Source: Streptomyces durocortorensis (lineage in GTDB: Bacteria; Actinomycetota; Actinomycetes; Streptomycetales; Streptomycetaceae). From it: a stretch of 64,000 nt of DNA. A model generated the notes under the pieces. That model worked only from the letters and a program-made list of their open reading frames with translations. It was not told the origin of the DNA and did no database searches. The stretch is taken from positions 5,704,001 to 5,768,000 of the forward strand of contig NZ_CP134500.1 of the NCBI RefSeq assembly GCF_031760065.1. Reading direction: 5' to 3'. How positions within the stretch are numbered: position 1 is the first letter of the stretch; every line of letters begins with the position of its first letter. The translations under genes were made by a program, and so were the position numbers. Below, piece by piece: positions 17,029 to 25,739 of the stretch.

Positions 17029-18228
17029 ATGGCCACCATCGCGTCCTTCACCCCTTCTGACCAGCACCGAAAGCGTCCACCGCTGCCCGGCGGCACCGCC
17101 TGGTGGGTGTTCTGCGCGGCCACTGCCTCGGCGCTCGCCGTCTTCTCCTCGCTCGGCCCGCACCGCGTCTGGGGAACCGCCGCCGCACTCGGCTACACGG
17201 CCGCCGCGCTGCTCGCCGTACGCGGGCGGAGCCCCCGTACGGCCGGTGCGGTCGCCGTCACCGGGGCGGTGCTGCTGCCCCTGCTGGTATTGCTCGCCGT
17301 GGACCGGGCGCAGTTGGAGGTGCGGGTGGTGGCACGCTCGGCCGGGCTGCTGCTCACCGACGGGACGCCGTACCTCCGACATCCCCTGGTGCCCGCGGAC
17401 TTCAACCCGTACCTCCCGGGCATGGCGGTCTTCGGGCTGCCGGAGGCCGTCGCCGGACCAGGGCCGCTCACCGACCCCCGGCTGTGGATGGGAACGGCGT
17501 TCCTGGGGGCGCTCGCGCTCGCCCTCCCGGCGGGTTCCCGGCGCGAGCCGCTGCGCTGGATCGCCGCCTGCCCGCTGGTGGCCCTGCCGCTCGCGGTCGG
17601 GGGCGTCGATCTGCCCGTGGCCGGACTGATGTGCCTCGGGCTCGCGTTGGCCGGGCGGGGGAGAGCGGACGCGGCCGGACTGGCGCTCGGTCTGGCCGCC
17701 GCCCTCAAGTGGACGGCCTGGCCCGCGATTCCGGTGGCCCTCGCACTGCTGGCCGCGGCCTCCCGGGGCGAGGGCCGCCCGGGAAACCGCACCGCCCCGC
17801 GCTGCGGGCTCGTCGCCCTCCTCACCACGGCCGCACTGGTCCTGCCCGTCGCCCTGCGCGACCCGGGTGCCTTCCGCGCCCATGTCGTCGACTTCCCGCT
17901 CGGGATGACCGACGCGGTCTCCTCCGCCGCCAGCCCGCTCCCCGGCCACCTGATCGCCGCCCATGTCCCCGGCGGCAGGACCCTGGCGCTGCTCCTGCTC
18001 GGGGCGAGCGCTCTCCTCCTGGCCCTCTCCCTGCTCGTCCGGCCCCCGGAGACGGCGACAGCCGCGGCGGGGAGGCTCGCGCTCGGGCTGCTCCTGGCCA
18101 TCGCGTTCATGCCCGCGACCCGGTTCGGCTACCTGGTGCACCCGCTGGTCCTCGCGGCGTGGGCGGCCGCCCGGCACGCACCCGTCCACCCCCTTCTCGT
18201 ACGGGTACAGAAGCAGGCCTCCCGATGA
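17029..18228 (+). CDS. Polytopic membrane protein, GT87/GT-C mannosyltransferase-like
   Basis: A 399-residue protein with about ten hydrophobic helices. An early loop contains the short motif DFNPYLPG, and a later helix reads LGLAAALKWTAWPA, resembling GT87 polyprenyl-phosphate-mannose-dependent enzymes. I see no diagnostic catalytic pair, so the enzyme call is tentative. Its stop overlaps the ATG of pimB (ATGA), tying it to phosphatidylinositol mannoside synthesis; a role in adding later mannoses or in exporting the lipid is plausible. The ATG at 17,029 sits behind a leaderless-type promoter; a GTG at 16,990 with a GGAGGG before it is an alternative start. Confidence 0.7.
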   Translation: MATIASFTPSDQHRKRPPLPGGTAWWVFCAATASALAVFSSLGPHRVWGTAAALGYTAAALLAVRGRSPRTAGAVAVTGAVLLPLLVLLAVDRAQLEVRVVARSAGLLLTDGTPYLRHPLVPADFNPYLPGMAVFGLPEAVAGPGPLTDPRLWMGTAFLGALALALPAGSRREPLRWIAACPLVALPLAVGGVDLPVAGLMCLGLALAGRGRADAAGLALGLAAALKWTAWPAIPVALALLAAASRGEGRPGNRTAPRCGLVALLTTAALVLPVALRDPGAFRAHVVDFPLGMTDAVSSAASPLPGHLIAAHVPGGRTLALLLLGASALLLALSLLVRPPETATAAAGRLALGLLLAIAFMPATRFGYLVHPLVLAAWAAARHAPVHPLLVRVQKQASR

Positions 18229-19385
18229 CGCGTCGCCGCACCCTCGTGGTCACCAACGACTTCCCGCCGCGCCAGGGCGGTATCGAGACCTTCGTCCACG
18301 CCATGACCAGCCGGTTCCCCGCGGACTCCGTCGTCGTGTACACCTCCGCCGAACCGGGGGCGGCCGCCCACGACGCCGGTCTGCCGTACCCCGTGATCCG
18401 CGACCCCGCCCGGATGCTGCTGCCGACCCCGCGCGTCACCGCCCGCGCCGCGGACCTCGCCCGCCGCCACGGCTGCGACAGTGTCTGGTTCGGGGCCGCC
18501 GCACCGCTAGGGCTGATGGCGGACCGGCTGCGGCGGGAGGCCGGGGTGCGGCGGGCCGTCGCCACGACGCACGGGCACGAGGTGTGGTGGGCCCGCACTC
18601 CCGGTGCCCGGGCGCTGCTCGGGCGGATCGGCGAGCGGACCGACGCGGTGACCTACCTCGGCGCGGCCACCCGCGCGCCCATCGCCGCCGCGCTCGGCCC
18701 GGCCGCCGCCCGCCGCATGGTGCGCCTGGCGCCCGGGGTGGACGCGGCGGCGTTCCGGGTACGGCCCGGGGCGCGGGAGGCCCCGGGGGCTCCGGCCCGC
18801 GGGGTCCGGCAACGGTACGGGCTCGGCTCGCGGCCGGTGATCCTGTGTGCGGCGCGGCTCGTCCCGCGCAAGGGCCAGGACACCCTGATCCGTGCCCTGC
18901 CCGCCGTGCGGCGCGCGGTGCCCGGTGCCGTACTCCTGCTGACCGGGGACGGGCCGTACGCCCGCACCCTGCGCCGGCTCGCGGCGGACACCGGGGTCGC
19001 GGACGCGGTGGTCCTGGCGGGCGGGCAGCCCCACACGGCCATGCCCGGGCACTACGCGGCCGCCGACGTCTTCGCCATGCCGTGCCGCACCCGCAGGCGC
19101 GGCCTGGAGGTGGAGGGGCTCGGCATCGTCTTCCTGGAGGCCGCCGCCGCCGGGCTGCCGGTCCTCGTCGGCGACTCCGGCGGCGCGCCCGACACCGTAC
19201 GGGACGGGGAGACCGGTCATGTGGTCGACGGGCGGGACGTGGCCGCCGTCGCGGACCGGCTCGTCGCGCTGCTGCTCGACCGGGCGGCGGCCACGGAGAT
19301 GGGGGAGAAGGGCCGGGCCTGGGTGCGCGAGGCGTGGGGGTGGGAGAGCGCGTACGACACCCTCGCGGGGCTGCTGCGGCCCTGA
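18225..19385 (+). CDS. pimB: GDP-mannose:phosphatidylinositol mannosyltransferase (PimB' type)
   Basis: GT4 glycosyltransferase that adds the second mannose to phosphatidylinositol monomannoside on the inner face of the membrane. 386 residues. It closely follows the mycobacterial PimB' pattern as I remember it: start TLVVTNDFPPRQGGIETFVH, then WFGAAAPLGLMA, THGHEVWW, LVPRKGQDTLIRALP, and the catalytic ADVFAMPCRTRRRGLEVEGL with GIVFLEAAAAGLPVL. The ATG overlaps the preceding stop. The pair suggests that this strain makes phosphatidylinositol mannosides, known from streptomycetes. Confidence 0.88.
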   Translation: MTRRRTLVVTNDFPPRQGGIETFVHAMTSRFPADSVVVYTSAEPGAAAHDAGLPYPVIRDPARMLLPTPRVTARAADLARRHGCDSVWFGAAAPLGLMADRLRREAGVRRAVATTHGHEVWWARTPGARALLGRIGERTDAVTYLGAATRAPIAAALGPAAARRMVRLAPGVDAAAFRVRPGAREAPGAPARGVRQRYGLGSRPVILCAARLVPRKGQDTLIRALPAVRRAVPGAVLLLTGDGPYARTLRRLAADTGVADAVVLAGGQPHTAMPGHYAAADVFAMPCRTRRRGLEVEGLGIVFLEAAAAGLPVLVGDSGGAPDTVRDGETGHVVDGRDVAAVADRLVALLLDRAAATEMGEKGRAWVREAWGWESAYDTLAGLLRP

Positions 19386-19510
19386 CCCTCCGCAGTGTCG
19401 TCCGCTCTCGGCCGTACGCCGCGACAGCGCGCCCCCGGCCCGGCAAGCTGGAGGTCCGGACCCCGTACGCCGCACGCCGTACGGCACCGACGTCGACAAG
19501 GACCGTGACC

Positions 19511-19966
19511 ATGACCGGCGCCACCCGCGAGGGCATCGACCTCACCCGCGTCCTGCACGCCCCGCAGCAGCGGGTCTTCGCGGCCTGGACGTCACCGGAG
19601 GACTTCGCCGCCTGGTACGGGGGAGAGGCGGAGGTCCCCCTGGACCGGGTGGCGATGGACGTGCGGCCCGGTGGCTCGTGGAGCCTGGTCATCGTGATGC
19701 CGGGCGTCGAGATGCCGTTCCGCGGGGTCTACCGCGAGGTCAGCGAGCCCGACGGACTGGTCTTCACACTGAAGGACGGCTCAGCCCCCGAGGACTCCGA
19801 GGGCGAGGTCGTGACGGTCACCTTCAGCGACCTCGGCGGCGGCCGGACCGAGCTGGCCTTCCAGCAGCGCGGCGGCCACCTCACCCCCGAGCAGTACGCG
19901 GCAGCCGAGGACGGCTGGGAGGCCTTCTTCGACGCCCTCGCCGACCGCCTCGCCACCCACCCCTGA
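19511..19966 (+). CDS. SRPBCC (AHSA1/activator of Hsp90-like) protein
   Basis: A 151-residue START/Bet v1-fold protein. It opens with the family pattern LTRVLHAPQQRVFAAWTSPE and has DVRPGGSWSLVI, FRGVYREVSEPDGLVFTL, and the closing GWEAFFDALADRLA helix. Members bind small hydrophobic ligands or act with ArsR regulators; no ArsR gene is near. The ATG at 19,511 has AAGGA 8 bases upstream. The function is unknown. It stands alone between pimB and a convergent ABC system. Confidence 0.87.
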   Translation: MTGATREGIDLTRVLHAPQQRVFAAWTSPEDFAAWYGGEAEVPLDRVAMDVRPGGSWSLVIVMPGVEMPFRGVYREVSEPDGLVFTLKDGSAPEDSEGEVVTVTFSDLGGGRTELAFQQRGGHLTPEQYAAAEDGWEAFFDALADRLATHP

Positions 19967-19987
19967 GCCCGTCGGCCCCAAGGGCGC

Positions 19988-21148
19988 TCACTTCGCCAGC
20001 GGAAGCGCCGCCAGCTGGGCGATCACCCAGGTCAGCGGGGCGAACAGCGCCAGCAGAGCCCCCGCCCGCAGGGCCGTCGCCGACCGCAGCGTCGAGGCCG
20101 GGGCGCCCATCCTCAGCAGCGCCTGCGCGGTGTGCGCGCGGGCGTGCTTGGCCTCCAGGGCGGTCGTCAGCAGCGTCGCCGTCGTACAGCCGAGGACCAG
20201 CACCGCGCCGAGTGCCGTGAGCGGGCCGTAGGGGCGTTCGTCGCCCCCGTACAGCGCGGCCGCGGCGATCGCCGCGGCCAGCACCGCGCAGACGACTCCG
20301 AGCGGGCGGCCGATCCGGCGCGCCTCGTCCATCAGGACCCGCCCCGCCAGCAGCCGCACGGCACCGGGGCGCACCGCTTGGAGCGCCTTGCCGCACAGAT
20401 GGGTCAGCCCCGGTCCGGCCATGGCCAGGCCGATCGCGGTGAGCGTCCACCCGATGAGCACCGCCACCGGGGTGGCGTCGAAACGGCCGGGCAGCGGGAA
20501 CGGGTTTCCCGCCGCCTCCCGTGACGCGTACGCCTCGACCGCGAGCCCGGCGGCCGTCAGCGCCACGCCCCAGGGCAGCCCGGTCGGGGCGGGCGCGGGA
20601 GCGGGCAGTTCCTCGGAACCGAAGGTGTCCCGCGCCGGGTCGGGCCGGGACCGCAGCGCCAGCGCGCTCGCCGTCGCCGAGGCGAGCGGTACGAGGGCCA
20701 GCAGCATCAGCGCGGCGGCCGGCGGCAGCGGGGTGCCCGCCCCGAGGAACTCCGCAGCACCGCCGTCGAACGGCATCCCGGTCAGATCGCCGCGCAGATG
20801 CAGGAAGAACAGCAGGGCCGCCATCGAGCCCAGCGTGGTGGAGACGGCGGTGGAGACCGCTGCCAGCACCGAGAGCCGCACCGGTCCGAGGCCCACCGAG
20901 GAGAGGCCCGGCCGGGGCCGGGTGCTCGGGTCCGTACGGGCCACCGCCACGGCGAACTGCACGGTCGCGGCCAGCGGGACGAAGCACCACAGCAGCCGCA
21001 GCACCGAACCGGAGGACGCGGGGTGGGCCGAGGCGTATCCGAGGGCGGCCAGGAGGAGGAAGCCGACGCCCGCCGACGCGGCGGCGACCAGCAGCCGCCG
21101 GACCAGGACGAGGGGGTGGGAACCGCGGGCTAGACGGAGAGCGAGCAC
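19988..21148 (-). CDS. ABC-type integral membrane permease (FtsX/MacB-like, divergent)
   Basis: A 386-residue protein with about nine to ten hydrophobic helices and no cytosolic ATP-binding motif. It begins MLALRLARGSHPLVLVRRL. A moderately long extracytoplasmic region follows the third helix. The start overlaps the end of the upstream ATPase gene by 19 bases, so they form a two-gene transporter. There is only one permease gene and it is short, so it may act as a dimer. The substrate is unknown; the domain layout fits export or mechanotransmission better than import, since no binding protein is encoded. Confidence 0.75.
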   Translation of the reverse strand: MLALRLARGSHPLVLVRRLLVAAASAGVGFLLLAALGYASAHPASSGSVLRLLWCFVPLAATVQFAVAVARTDPSTRPRPGLSSVGLGPVRLSVLAAVSTAVSTTLGSMAALLFFLHLRGDLTGMPFDGGAAEFLGAGTPLPPAAALMLLALVPLASATASALALRSRPDPARDTFGSEELPAPAPAPTGLPWGVALTAAGLAVEAYASREAAGNPFPLPGRFDATPVAVLIGWTLTAIGLAMAGPGLTHLCGKALQAVRPGAVRLLAGRVLMDEARRIGRPLGVVCAVLAAAIAAAALYGGDERPYGPLTALGAVLVLGCTTATLLTTALEAKHARAHTAQALLRMGAPASTLRSATALRAGALLALFAPLTWVIAQLAALPLAK

Positions 21149-21867
21149 GCCGCGCGGCCCTCCGCTTCCGGTTCCGCGGGCAGGGAGACGGTGGCCACGC
21201 GGCGGCCGTCCAGCAGCGGGACGTTCCGGTCGGCGAGGGCGGCGACCTCGGCGTCATGGGTGGCCAGGATGACGGTGATGCCGTGCGAGCGGGCCGCGGT
21301 GGTCAGGGTGCGCAGGACCTGGGTGCGGTCGGCGCGGTGCAGCGTCGCGGTCGGCTCGTCGGCGAAGATCACGGTCGGTGAGGCGCACAGGGCACGGGCC
21401 ACCGAGATCCGCTGGCGCTGTGCCTGGAGCAGGGCGTGCGGCCGCTCCCTGGCGAAGGCGGCGATGTCGAGGCGCTCCAGCCACTCGGTGGCGGCCTTCC
21501 TCGCACCGCGGTGCGAGGTTCCGCGCAGCAGCAGCGGCAGGGCGGTGTTCTCCCAGACGGTCAGCTCCGGGACCAGTTCCGGATCGGCGGCGATCCAGCC
21601 GAAGCGTTCCCGCCGCAGCCGCTCGCGGACCCGTGGAGTCATGGTGTGGACGGGGACGCTGTTGAACCAGACCTCGCCCTGGTCGGGCACGAGCCGGCCC
21701 GACAGGCAGTGCAGCAGGGTGGTCTTCCCGCTGCCGCGCGGGCCGGTCACGGCCAGGATCTCGGCGTCCCGGACACCGATGGAGACACCGCCCAGACCGG
21801 GCGAGCCGTTGTGGGAGTGGTGCAGGGAACGCGCCCAGATCACGTCGTTGTCCGGCGGGGCCACCAT
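21130..21867 (-). CDS. ABC transporter ATPase with degenerate motifs
   Basis: A 245-residue nucleotide-binding protein of the LolD/MacB type. Walker A is intact (GPRGSGKTT), as are Walker B (VIFADEPTA) and the switch His (VILATHDAE). However, the Q-loop reads FGWIAADPEL where IGFVFQ is usual, the signature LSGGQ is replaced by LLQAQRQR, and the D-loop Asp is lost (TATLHRAD). Either hydrolysis is much reduced, or the partner subunit uses a divergent interface. The ATG at 21,867 is preferred over a GTG 9 bases earlier because GAGGTG lies 7 bases before it. A 20-bp perfect palindrome lies upstream. Confidence 0.85.
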   Translation of the reverse strand: MVAPPDNDVIWARSLHHSHNGSPGLGGVSIGVRDAEILAVTGPRGSGKTTLLHCLSGRLVPDQGEVWFNSVPVHTMTPRVRERLRRERFGWIAADPELVPELTVWENTALPLLLRGTSHRGARKAATEWLERLDIAAFARERPHALLQAQRQRISVARALCASPTVIFADEPTATLHRADRTQVLRTLTTAARSHGITVILATHDAEVAALADRNVPLLDGRRVATVSLPAEPEAEGRAACSLSV

Positions 21868-21898
21868 GGCGTACACCTCGGTTCAGGTCGGATTTCCT

Positions 21899-21918
21899 GT
21901 TCCCCCGTACGGGGGAAC
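21899..21918. promoter_or_regulatory. 20-bp perfect palindrome upstream of the ABC operon
   Basis: Two 10-base halves are exact reverse complements, with centre GTAC and outer GTTC/GAAC. It lies 31 bases before the ATG of the ABC ATPase gene on the minus strand, a suitable place for a repressor site or a leader hairpin. No regulator gene is adjacent. Confidence 0.5.
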
Positions 21919-22042
21919 GAAGACGCGGCCGATCGGTCACTCGGCACCGTAGATAGTCGGACCGGCGTGGGCGCACAGCACGCGGCCCGGATACGCCCCT
22001 TCTCACTCGAACGGGCGTATCCGGGCCGATGAACCGTATGAA

Positions 22043-22075
22043 ATGACCCCTGGATGATGATCATCCAGGGGTCAT
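22043..22075. terminator. Strong inverted repeat, terminator of the aminotransferase operon
   Basis: Two 16-base arms (22,043-22,058 and 22,060-22,075) are exact complements with one base between; the real loop would be 3-5 bases. On the minus strand it follows the aminotransferase stop by about 10 bases and is trailed by TTTCAT, as an intrinsic terminator should be. Confidence 0.75.
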
Positions 22076-22083
22076 GGCAGGGG

Positions 22084-23463
22084 TCAGAGCTTCGTCCAGG
22101 CCTCCGTCAGCACGGCCCGCAGGATGCCCTCGATCTCGTCGAACGTCGACTGGTCGGAGATCAGCGGCGGGGCGAGCTGGACGACCGGGTCGCCGCGGTC
22201 GTCGGCCCGGCAGTACAGCCCGTTCTCGTACAGCGCCTTGGAGAGGAAGCCGTACAGGACGCGCTCGGTCTCCTCGTCGGTGAACGTCTCCTTGGTGGCC
22301 TTGTCCTTCACCAGCTCGATGCCGTAGAAGTACCCGTTGCCGCGGACGTCGCCGACGATCGGCAGGTCGTGCAGCTTCTGGAGCGTCGTCAGGAAGGCGT
22401 TCTCGTTGTCGAGGACGTGCTGGTTGAGGTTCTCGCGCTCGAAGATGTCGAGGTTGGCGAGGCCCACCGCGGCGGAGACCGGGTGACCGCCGAAGGTGTA
22501 GCCGTGCAGGAAGGTGTTGCCGCCCTGGTAGAACGGCTCCGCGATCCTGTCCGAGACGATGCAGGCGCCGATCGGGGAGTAGCCCGAGGTCATGCCCTTC
22601 GCGCAGGTGATCATGTCCGGTACGTAGCCGAACTTGTCGCAGGCGAAGATCGTGCCGAGGCGGCCGAAGGCGCAGATGACCTCGTCGGACACGAGCAGCA
22701 CGTCGTACCGGTCGCAGATCTCGCGGACCCGCTGGAAGTAGCCGGGCGGCGGGGGGAAACAGCCACCGGCGTTCTGCACGGGCTCCAGGAAGACGGCCGC
22801 GACGGTCTCCGGGCCCTCGAAGAGGATCTCCTGCTCGATCTGGTCGGCGGCCCAGCGGCCGAAGGCCTCGGGGTCGTCGCCGAAGAGCGGGGCGCGGTAG
22901 ATGTTGGTGTTCGGCACCTTGTGCGCGCCGGGGACCAGCGGCTCGAAGGGGGCCTTCAGGGCCGGGAGACCGGTGATGGACAGGGCGCCCTGCGGGGTGC
23001 CGTGGTAGGCGACGGCGCGCGAGATGACCTTGTACTTGGTCGGCTGGCCCTTGAGCTTGAAGTACTGCTTGGCCAGCTTCCAGGCCGTCTCGACGGCCTC
23101 GCCGCCACCGGTGGTGAAGAAGACCTTGTTGAGGTCGCCCGGGGCGTAGTCGGCGAGGCGCTCGGCCAGCTCGACCGCCTTGGGGTGGGCGTAGGACCAC
23201 ACCGGGAAGAAGCCCAGCTCCTGGCCCTGCTTGTACGCCGTCTCGGCGAGCTCGTGACGACCGTGACCGGCGTTGACCACGAACAGGCCGGAGAGACCGT
23301 CCAGGTAGCGCTTGCCCTTGTCGTCGAAGATGTACGTTCCCTCGCCACGCACGATGGTGGGAACGGGCGCGTTCTCGTAGTCCGACATGCGGGTGAAGTG
23401 CATCCACAGGTGGTCGTACGCGGTTCGGCTGAGGTCCTTGCTCACGGCTATCGGGTTCCCCAC
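22084..23463 (-). CDS. Class III PLP aminotransferase, probable polyamine/GABA-type
   Basis: A 459-residue fold-type I aminotransferase. It has the PLP-binding Lys in TCAKGMTSGYSPIGA, the Asp of LLVSDEVICAFGR and the phosphate-contacting GGGEAVETAWKLA. It resembles putrescine/beta-alanine:pyruvate aminotransferases. The flanking Lrp regulator, divergent aldehyde dehydrogenase and PotD gene suggest it deaminates putrescine or a glutamylated derivative. GTG at 23,463 (start MGNPIAVSKDL) overlaps the regulator gene by 16 bases; a GTG at 23,445, just after the regulator stop, is the alternative. The minus-strand operon is regulator then aminotransferase. Confidence 0.88.
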   Translation of the reverse strand: MGNPIAVSKDLSRTAYDHLWMHFTRMSDYENAPVPTIVRGEGTYIFDDKGKRYLDGLSGLFVVNAGHGRHELAETAYKQGQELGFFPVWSYAHPKAVELAERLADYAPGDLNKVFFTTGGGEAVETAWKLAKQYFKLKGQPTKYKVISRAVAYHGTPQGALSITGLPALKAPFEPLVPGAHKVPNTNIYRAPLFGDDPEAFGRWAADQIEQEILFEGPETVAAVFLEPVQNAGGCFPPPPGYFQRVREICDRYDVLLVSDEVICAFGRLGTIFACDKFGYVPDMITCAKGMTSGYSPIGACIVSDRIAEPFYQGGNTFLHGYTFGGHPVSAAVGLANLDIFERENLNQHVLDNENAFLTTLQKLHDLPIVGDVRGNGYFYGIELVKDKATKETFTDEETERVLYGFLSKALYENGLYCRADDRGDPVVQLAPPLISDQSTFDEIEGILRAVLTEAWTKL

Positions 23464-23939
23464 ATATAGGTCTGCTTCTTGAGCTTGAGGTAAACAAAGC
23501 TCTCGGTGGAGCGCACGCCGGGAAGGGTCCGGATGCGTTTGTTGATCGTCTCCAGCAGGTGGTCGTCGTCCTCGCAGACGATCTCCACCATCAGGTCGAA
23601 GGAGCCCGCGGTCATGACCACGTACTCGCATTCGGCCATGGCCGACAGGGCCTCGGCCACCGGGTCGAGGTCGCCCTCGATATTGATGCCGACCATCGCC
23701 TGCCGCCGGAGTCCCACGGTGAGCGGGTCCGTGACGGCGACGATCTGCATCACGCCTTGGTCGAGCAGCTTCTGGACGCGCTGGCGCACAGCCGCTTCGG
23801 AGAGGCCGACGGCCTTGCCGATCGCGGCGTACGGACGGCGTCCGTCCTCCTGGAGCTGCTCGATGATTGCGAGGGAGACGGCATCGACCGCTGGCGGTGA
23901 TCCGTTCCCGTTCCTGGAGTCTGCGCTGCGACTGGCCAC
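23448..23939 (-). CDS. Lrp/AsnC-family regulator, likely of polyamine catabolism
   Basis: A 163-residue regulator. An N-terminal Asn-C-type helix-turn-helix (DAVSLAIIEQLQEDGRRPYA and GLSEAAVRQRVQKLL) is followed by a RAM ligand-binding domain (MVGINIEGDLDPVAEALSAM ... GSFDLMVEIVCED). It ends with SFVYLKLKKQTYMWGTR, which overlaps the aminotransferase start. GTG at 23,939 gives VASRSADSRNGNG; a GTG at 23,954 and a TTG further up are other in-frame starts. It is divergent from the aldehyde dehydrogenase gene at 24,117, so the 177-base gap probably holds its operator and controls both directions. Confidence 0.88.
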   Translation of the reverse strand: MASRSADSRNGNGSPPAVDAVSLAIIEQLQEDGRRPYAAIGKAVGLSEAAVRQRVQKLLDQGVMQIVAVTDPLTVGLRRQAMVGINIEGDLDPVAEALSAMAECEYVVMTAGSFDLMVEIVCEDDDHLLETINKRIRTLPGVRSTESFVYLKLKKQTYMWGTR

Positions 23940-24070
23940 AGACCCACTGTGCACCGCTCCTCGTCCGTCTCGCAACCCCAGATCGATGAAATTCGTTGTT
24001 CAGGTGCTCAGATCTCACTGAATCCGAAGTTTGGGGTGGGCGGGTATGTCGAAAGCGTCGCCGAAGCGAT

Positions 24071-24076
24071 TAGGGT
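24071..24076 (+). promoter_or_regulatory. -10 element before the aldehyde dehydrogenase
   Basis: TAGGGT matches the commonest Streptomyces vegetative -10. It lies 40 bases before the GTG of the aldehyde dehydrogenase gene. A TGTCGA 18 bases upstream is a weak -35. An AGGAGGG ribosome binding site follows at 24,104-24,110. Confidence 0.45.
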
Positions 24077-24116
24077 GGACGTCTCACCCATCGGACAGCC
24101 GACAGGAGGGGTGGTT

Positions 24117-25556
24117 GTGACCACCGAGGTGCGCCGTCTGCGCAACTACATCAACGGAGAGTTCCGGGACGCCGCGGACGGGCGGACCATCGATGTGGTC
24201 AGCCCGGTGACGGAAGAGGTCTACGCGACCTCGCCGCTCTCCGGCCAGGCCGATGTCGATGCCGCCATGGAAGCCGCCGCGGCCGCGTTCCCGGCCTGGC
24301 GCGACACGACGCCCGCCGAGCGTCAGAAGGCGCTGCTGAAGATCGCGGACGCCTTCGAGGAGCGGGCCGAGGACCTGATCGCCGCCGAGTCGGAGAACAC
24401 CGGCAAGCCGCTGGGCCTCACACGCAGCGAAGAGATCCCGCCGATGGTGGACCAGATCCGCTTCTTCGCGGGTGCCGCCCGGCTCCTTGAGGGCCGCTCG
24501 GCCGGCGAGTACATGGAGGGCCTGACCTCCATCATCCGCCGCGAGCCGGTCGGTGTCTGCGCCCAGGTCGCGCCGTGGAACTACCCGATGATGATGGCCG
24601 TGTGGAAGTTCGCCCCGGCCCTCGCCGCGGGCAACACGGTCGTCATCAAGCCGTCTGACACCACCCCGGCGTCGACGGTCCTGATGGCCGAGATCATCGG
24701 GCAGATCCTCCCCAAGGGCGTCTTCAACGTCCTGTGCGGCGACCGGGACACCGGCCGCGCCATGGTCGAGCACCCGACCCCGGCGATGGCCTCCATCACC
24801 GGTTCCGTACGGGCGGGCATGCAGGTCGCCGAGTCCGCGGCCAAGGACGTCAAGCGGGTCCACCTGGAGCTCGGCGGCAAGGCGCCCGTCGTGGTCTTCG
24901 AGGACACCGACATCGCGGGCGCCGTCGCGGGCATCTCCGAGGCGGGCTTCTTCAACGCGGGCCAGGACTGTACGGCCGCCACCCGCGTGCTGGTCCACGA
25001 GTCCATCCACGACGAGTTCGTCACGGCGCTCGCCAAGGCCGCCGCCGACACGAAGACCGGGCAGCCGGACGACGAGGACGTGGCGTACGGCCCGCTCAAC
25101 AACGCCAACCAGCTGAAGCAGGTCAGCGGCTTCATCGAGCGGCTCCCCGCCCACGCCAAGGTCGAGGCGGGCGGCCACCGGGTCGGCGACAAGGGCTACT
25201 TCTACGCCCCGACCGTCGTCTCCGGCCTCAAGCAGGACGACGAGATCATCCAGAACGAGGTCTTCGGCCCCGTCATCACCGTCCAGTCCTTCACCGACGA
25301 GAAGCAGGCCGTCGAGTACGCCAACGGCGTCGAGTACGCGCTCGCCTCCTCCGTGTGGACCAAGGACCACGCCCGCGCCATGCGGCTGTCCAAGAACCTC
25401 GACTTCGGCTGCGTGTGGATCAACACCCACATCCCGCTGGTCGCCGAGATGCCGCACGGCGGGTTCAAGAAGTCCGGCTACGGCAAGGACCTCTCCGCGT
25501 ACGGCTTCGAGGACTACACGCGCATCAAGCACGTGATGACGTCCATCGAGGGCTGA
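24117..25556 (+). CDS. NAD(P)-dependent aldehyde dehydrogenase, gamma-aminobutyraldehyde type
   Basis: A 479-residue ALDH-superfamily enzyme. The catalytic Glu is in LELGGKAPVV and the nucleophile Cys in GQDCTAATR; the NAD-binding region holds ASITGSVRAG and the proton-relay Asn is in APWNYP. The nearest family by sequence feel is gamma-aminobutyraldehyde / gamma-glutamyl-aminobutyraldehyde dehydrogenase, oxidising the aldehyde from putrescine to GABA or its glutamylated form. The GTG start at 24,117 follows AGGAGGG by 6-7 bases; the frame extends upstream only by chance. Divergent from the Lrp regulator; a PotD-type gene follows 183 bases downstream, beyond a terminator. Confidence 0.92.
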   Translation: MTTEVRRLRNYINGEFRDAADGRTIDVVSPVTEEVYATSPLSGQADVDAAMEAAAAAFPAWRDTTPAERQKALLKIADAFEERAEDLIAAESENTGKPLGLTRSEEIPPMVDQIRFFAGAARLLEGRSAGEYMEGLTSIIRREPVGVCAQVAPWNYPMMMAVWKFAPALAAGNTVVIKPSDTTPASTVLMAEIIGQILPKGVFNVLCGDRDTGRAMVEHPTPAMASITGSVRAGMQVAESAAKDVKRVHLELGGKAPVVVFEDTDIAGAVAGISEAGFFNAGQDCTAATRVLVHESIHDEFVTALAKAAADTKTGQPDDEDVAYGPLNNANQLKQVSGFIERLPAHAKVEAGGHRVGDKGYFYAPTVVSGLKQDDEIIQNEVFGPVITVQSFTDEKQAVEYANGVEYALASSVWTKDHARAMRLSKNLDFGCVWINTHIPLVAEMPHGGFKKSGYGKDLSAYGFEDYTRIKHVMTSIEG

Positions 25557-25579
25557 CCGACCTCTCCGGCTGTACGAGG

Positions 25580-25608
25580 ACGGCCCCGGGCTCCCCGCCC
25601 GGGGCCGT
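25580..25608 (+). terminator. Terminator after the aldehyde dehydrogenase
   Basis: A perfect 12-bp GC stem (25,580-25,591 with 25,597-25,608) with a 5-base loop begins 24 bases past the stop and is followed by TTCC. The following potD-like gene therefore probably has its own promoter. Confidence 0.7.
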
Positions 25609-25739
25609 TCCCGTGCGCGCGGCGCCCCGCCCTGTACAGGGTGTGCGGAACAGGCCCGCCCCGCTGGACGGTTGGTCCATTGCCCGCCCCGCCGCCCGAC
25701 CGGCATCCTGCGCGGGTGCGAGCGATCAGGAACAACCCC

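Noticed and set aside
22043..22075. Sixteen-pair inverted repeat considered as the end of an insertion sequence
   Set aside because: No transposase gene or second copy flanks it; its position after a stop codon fits a terminator.
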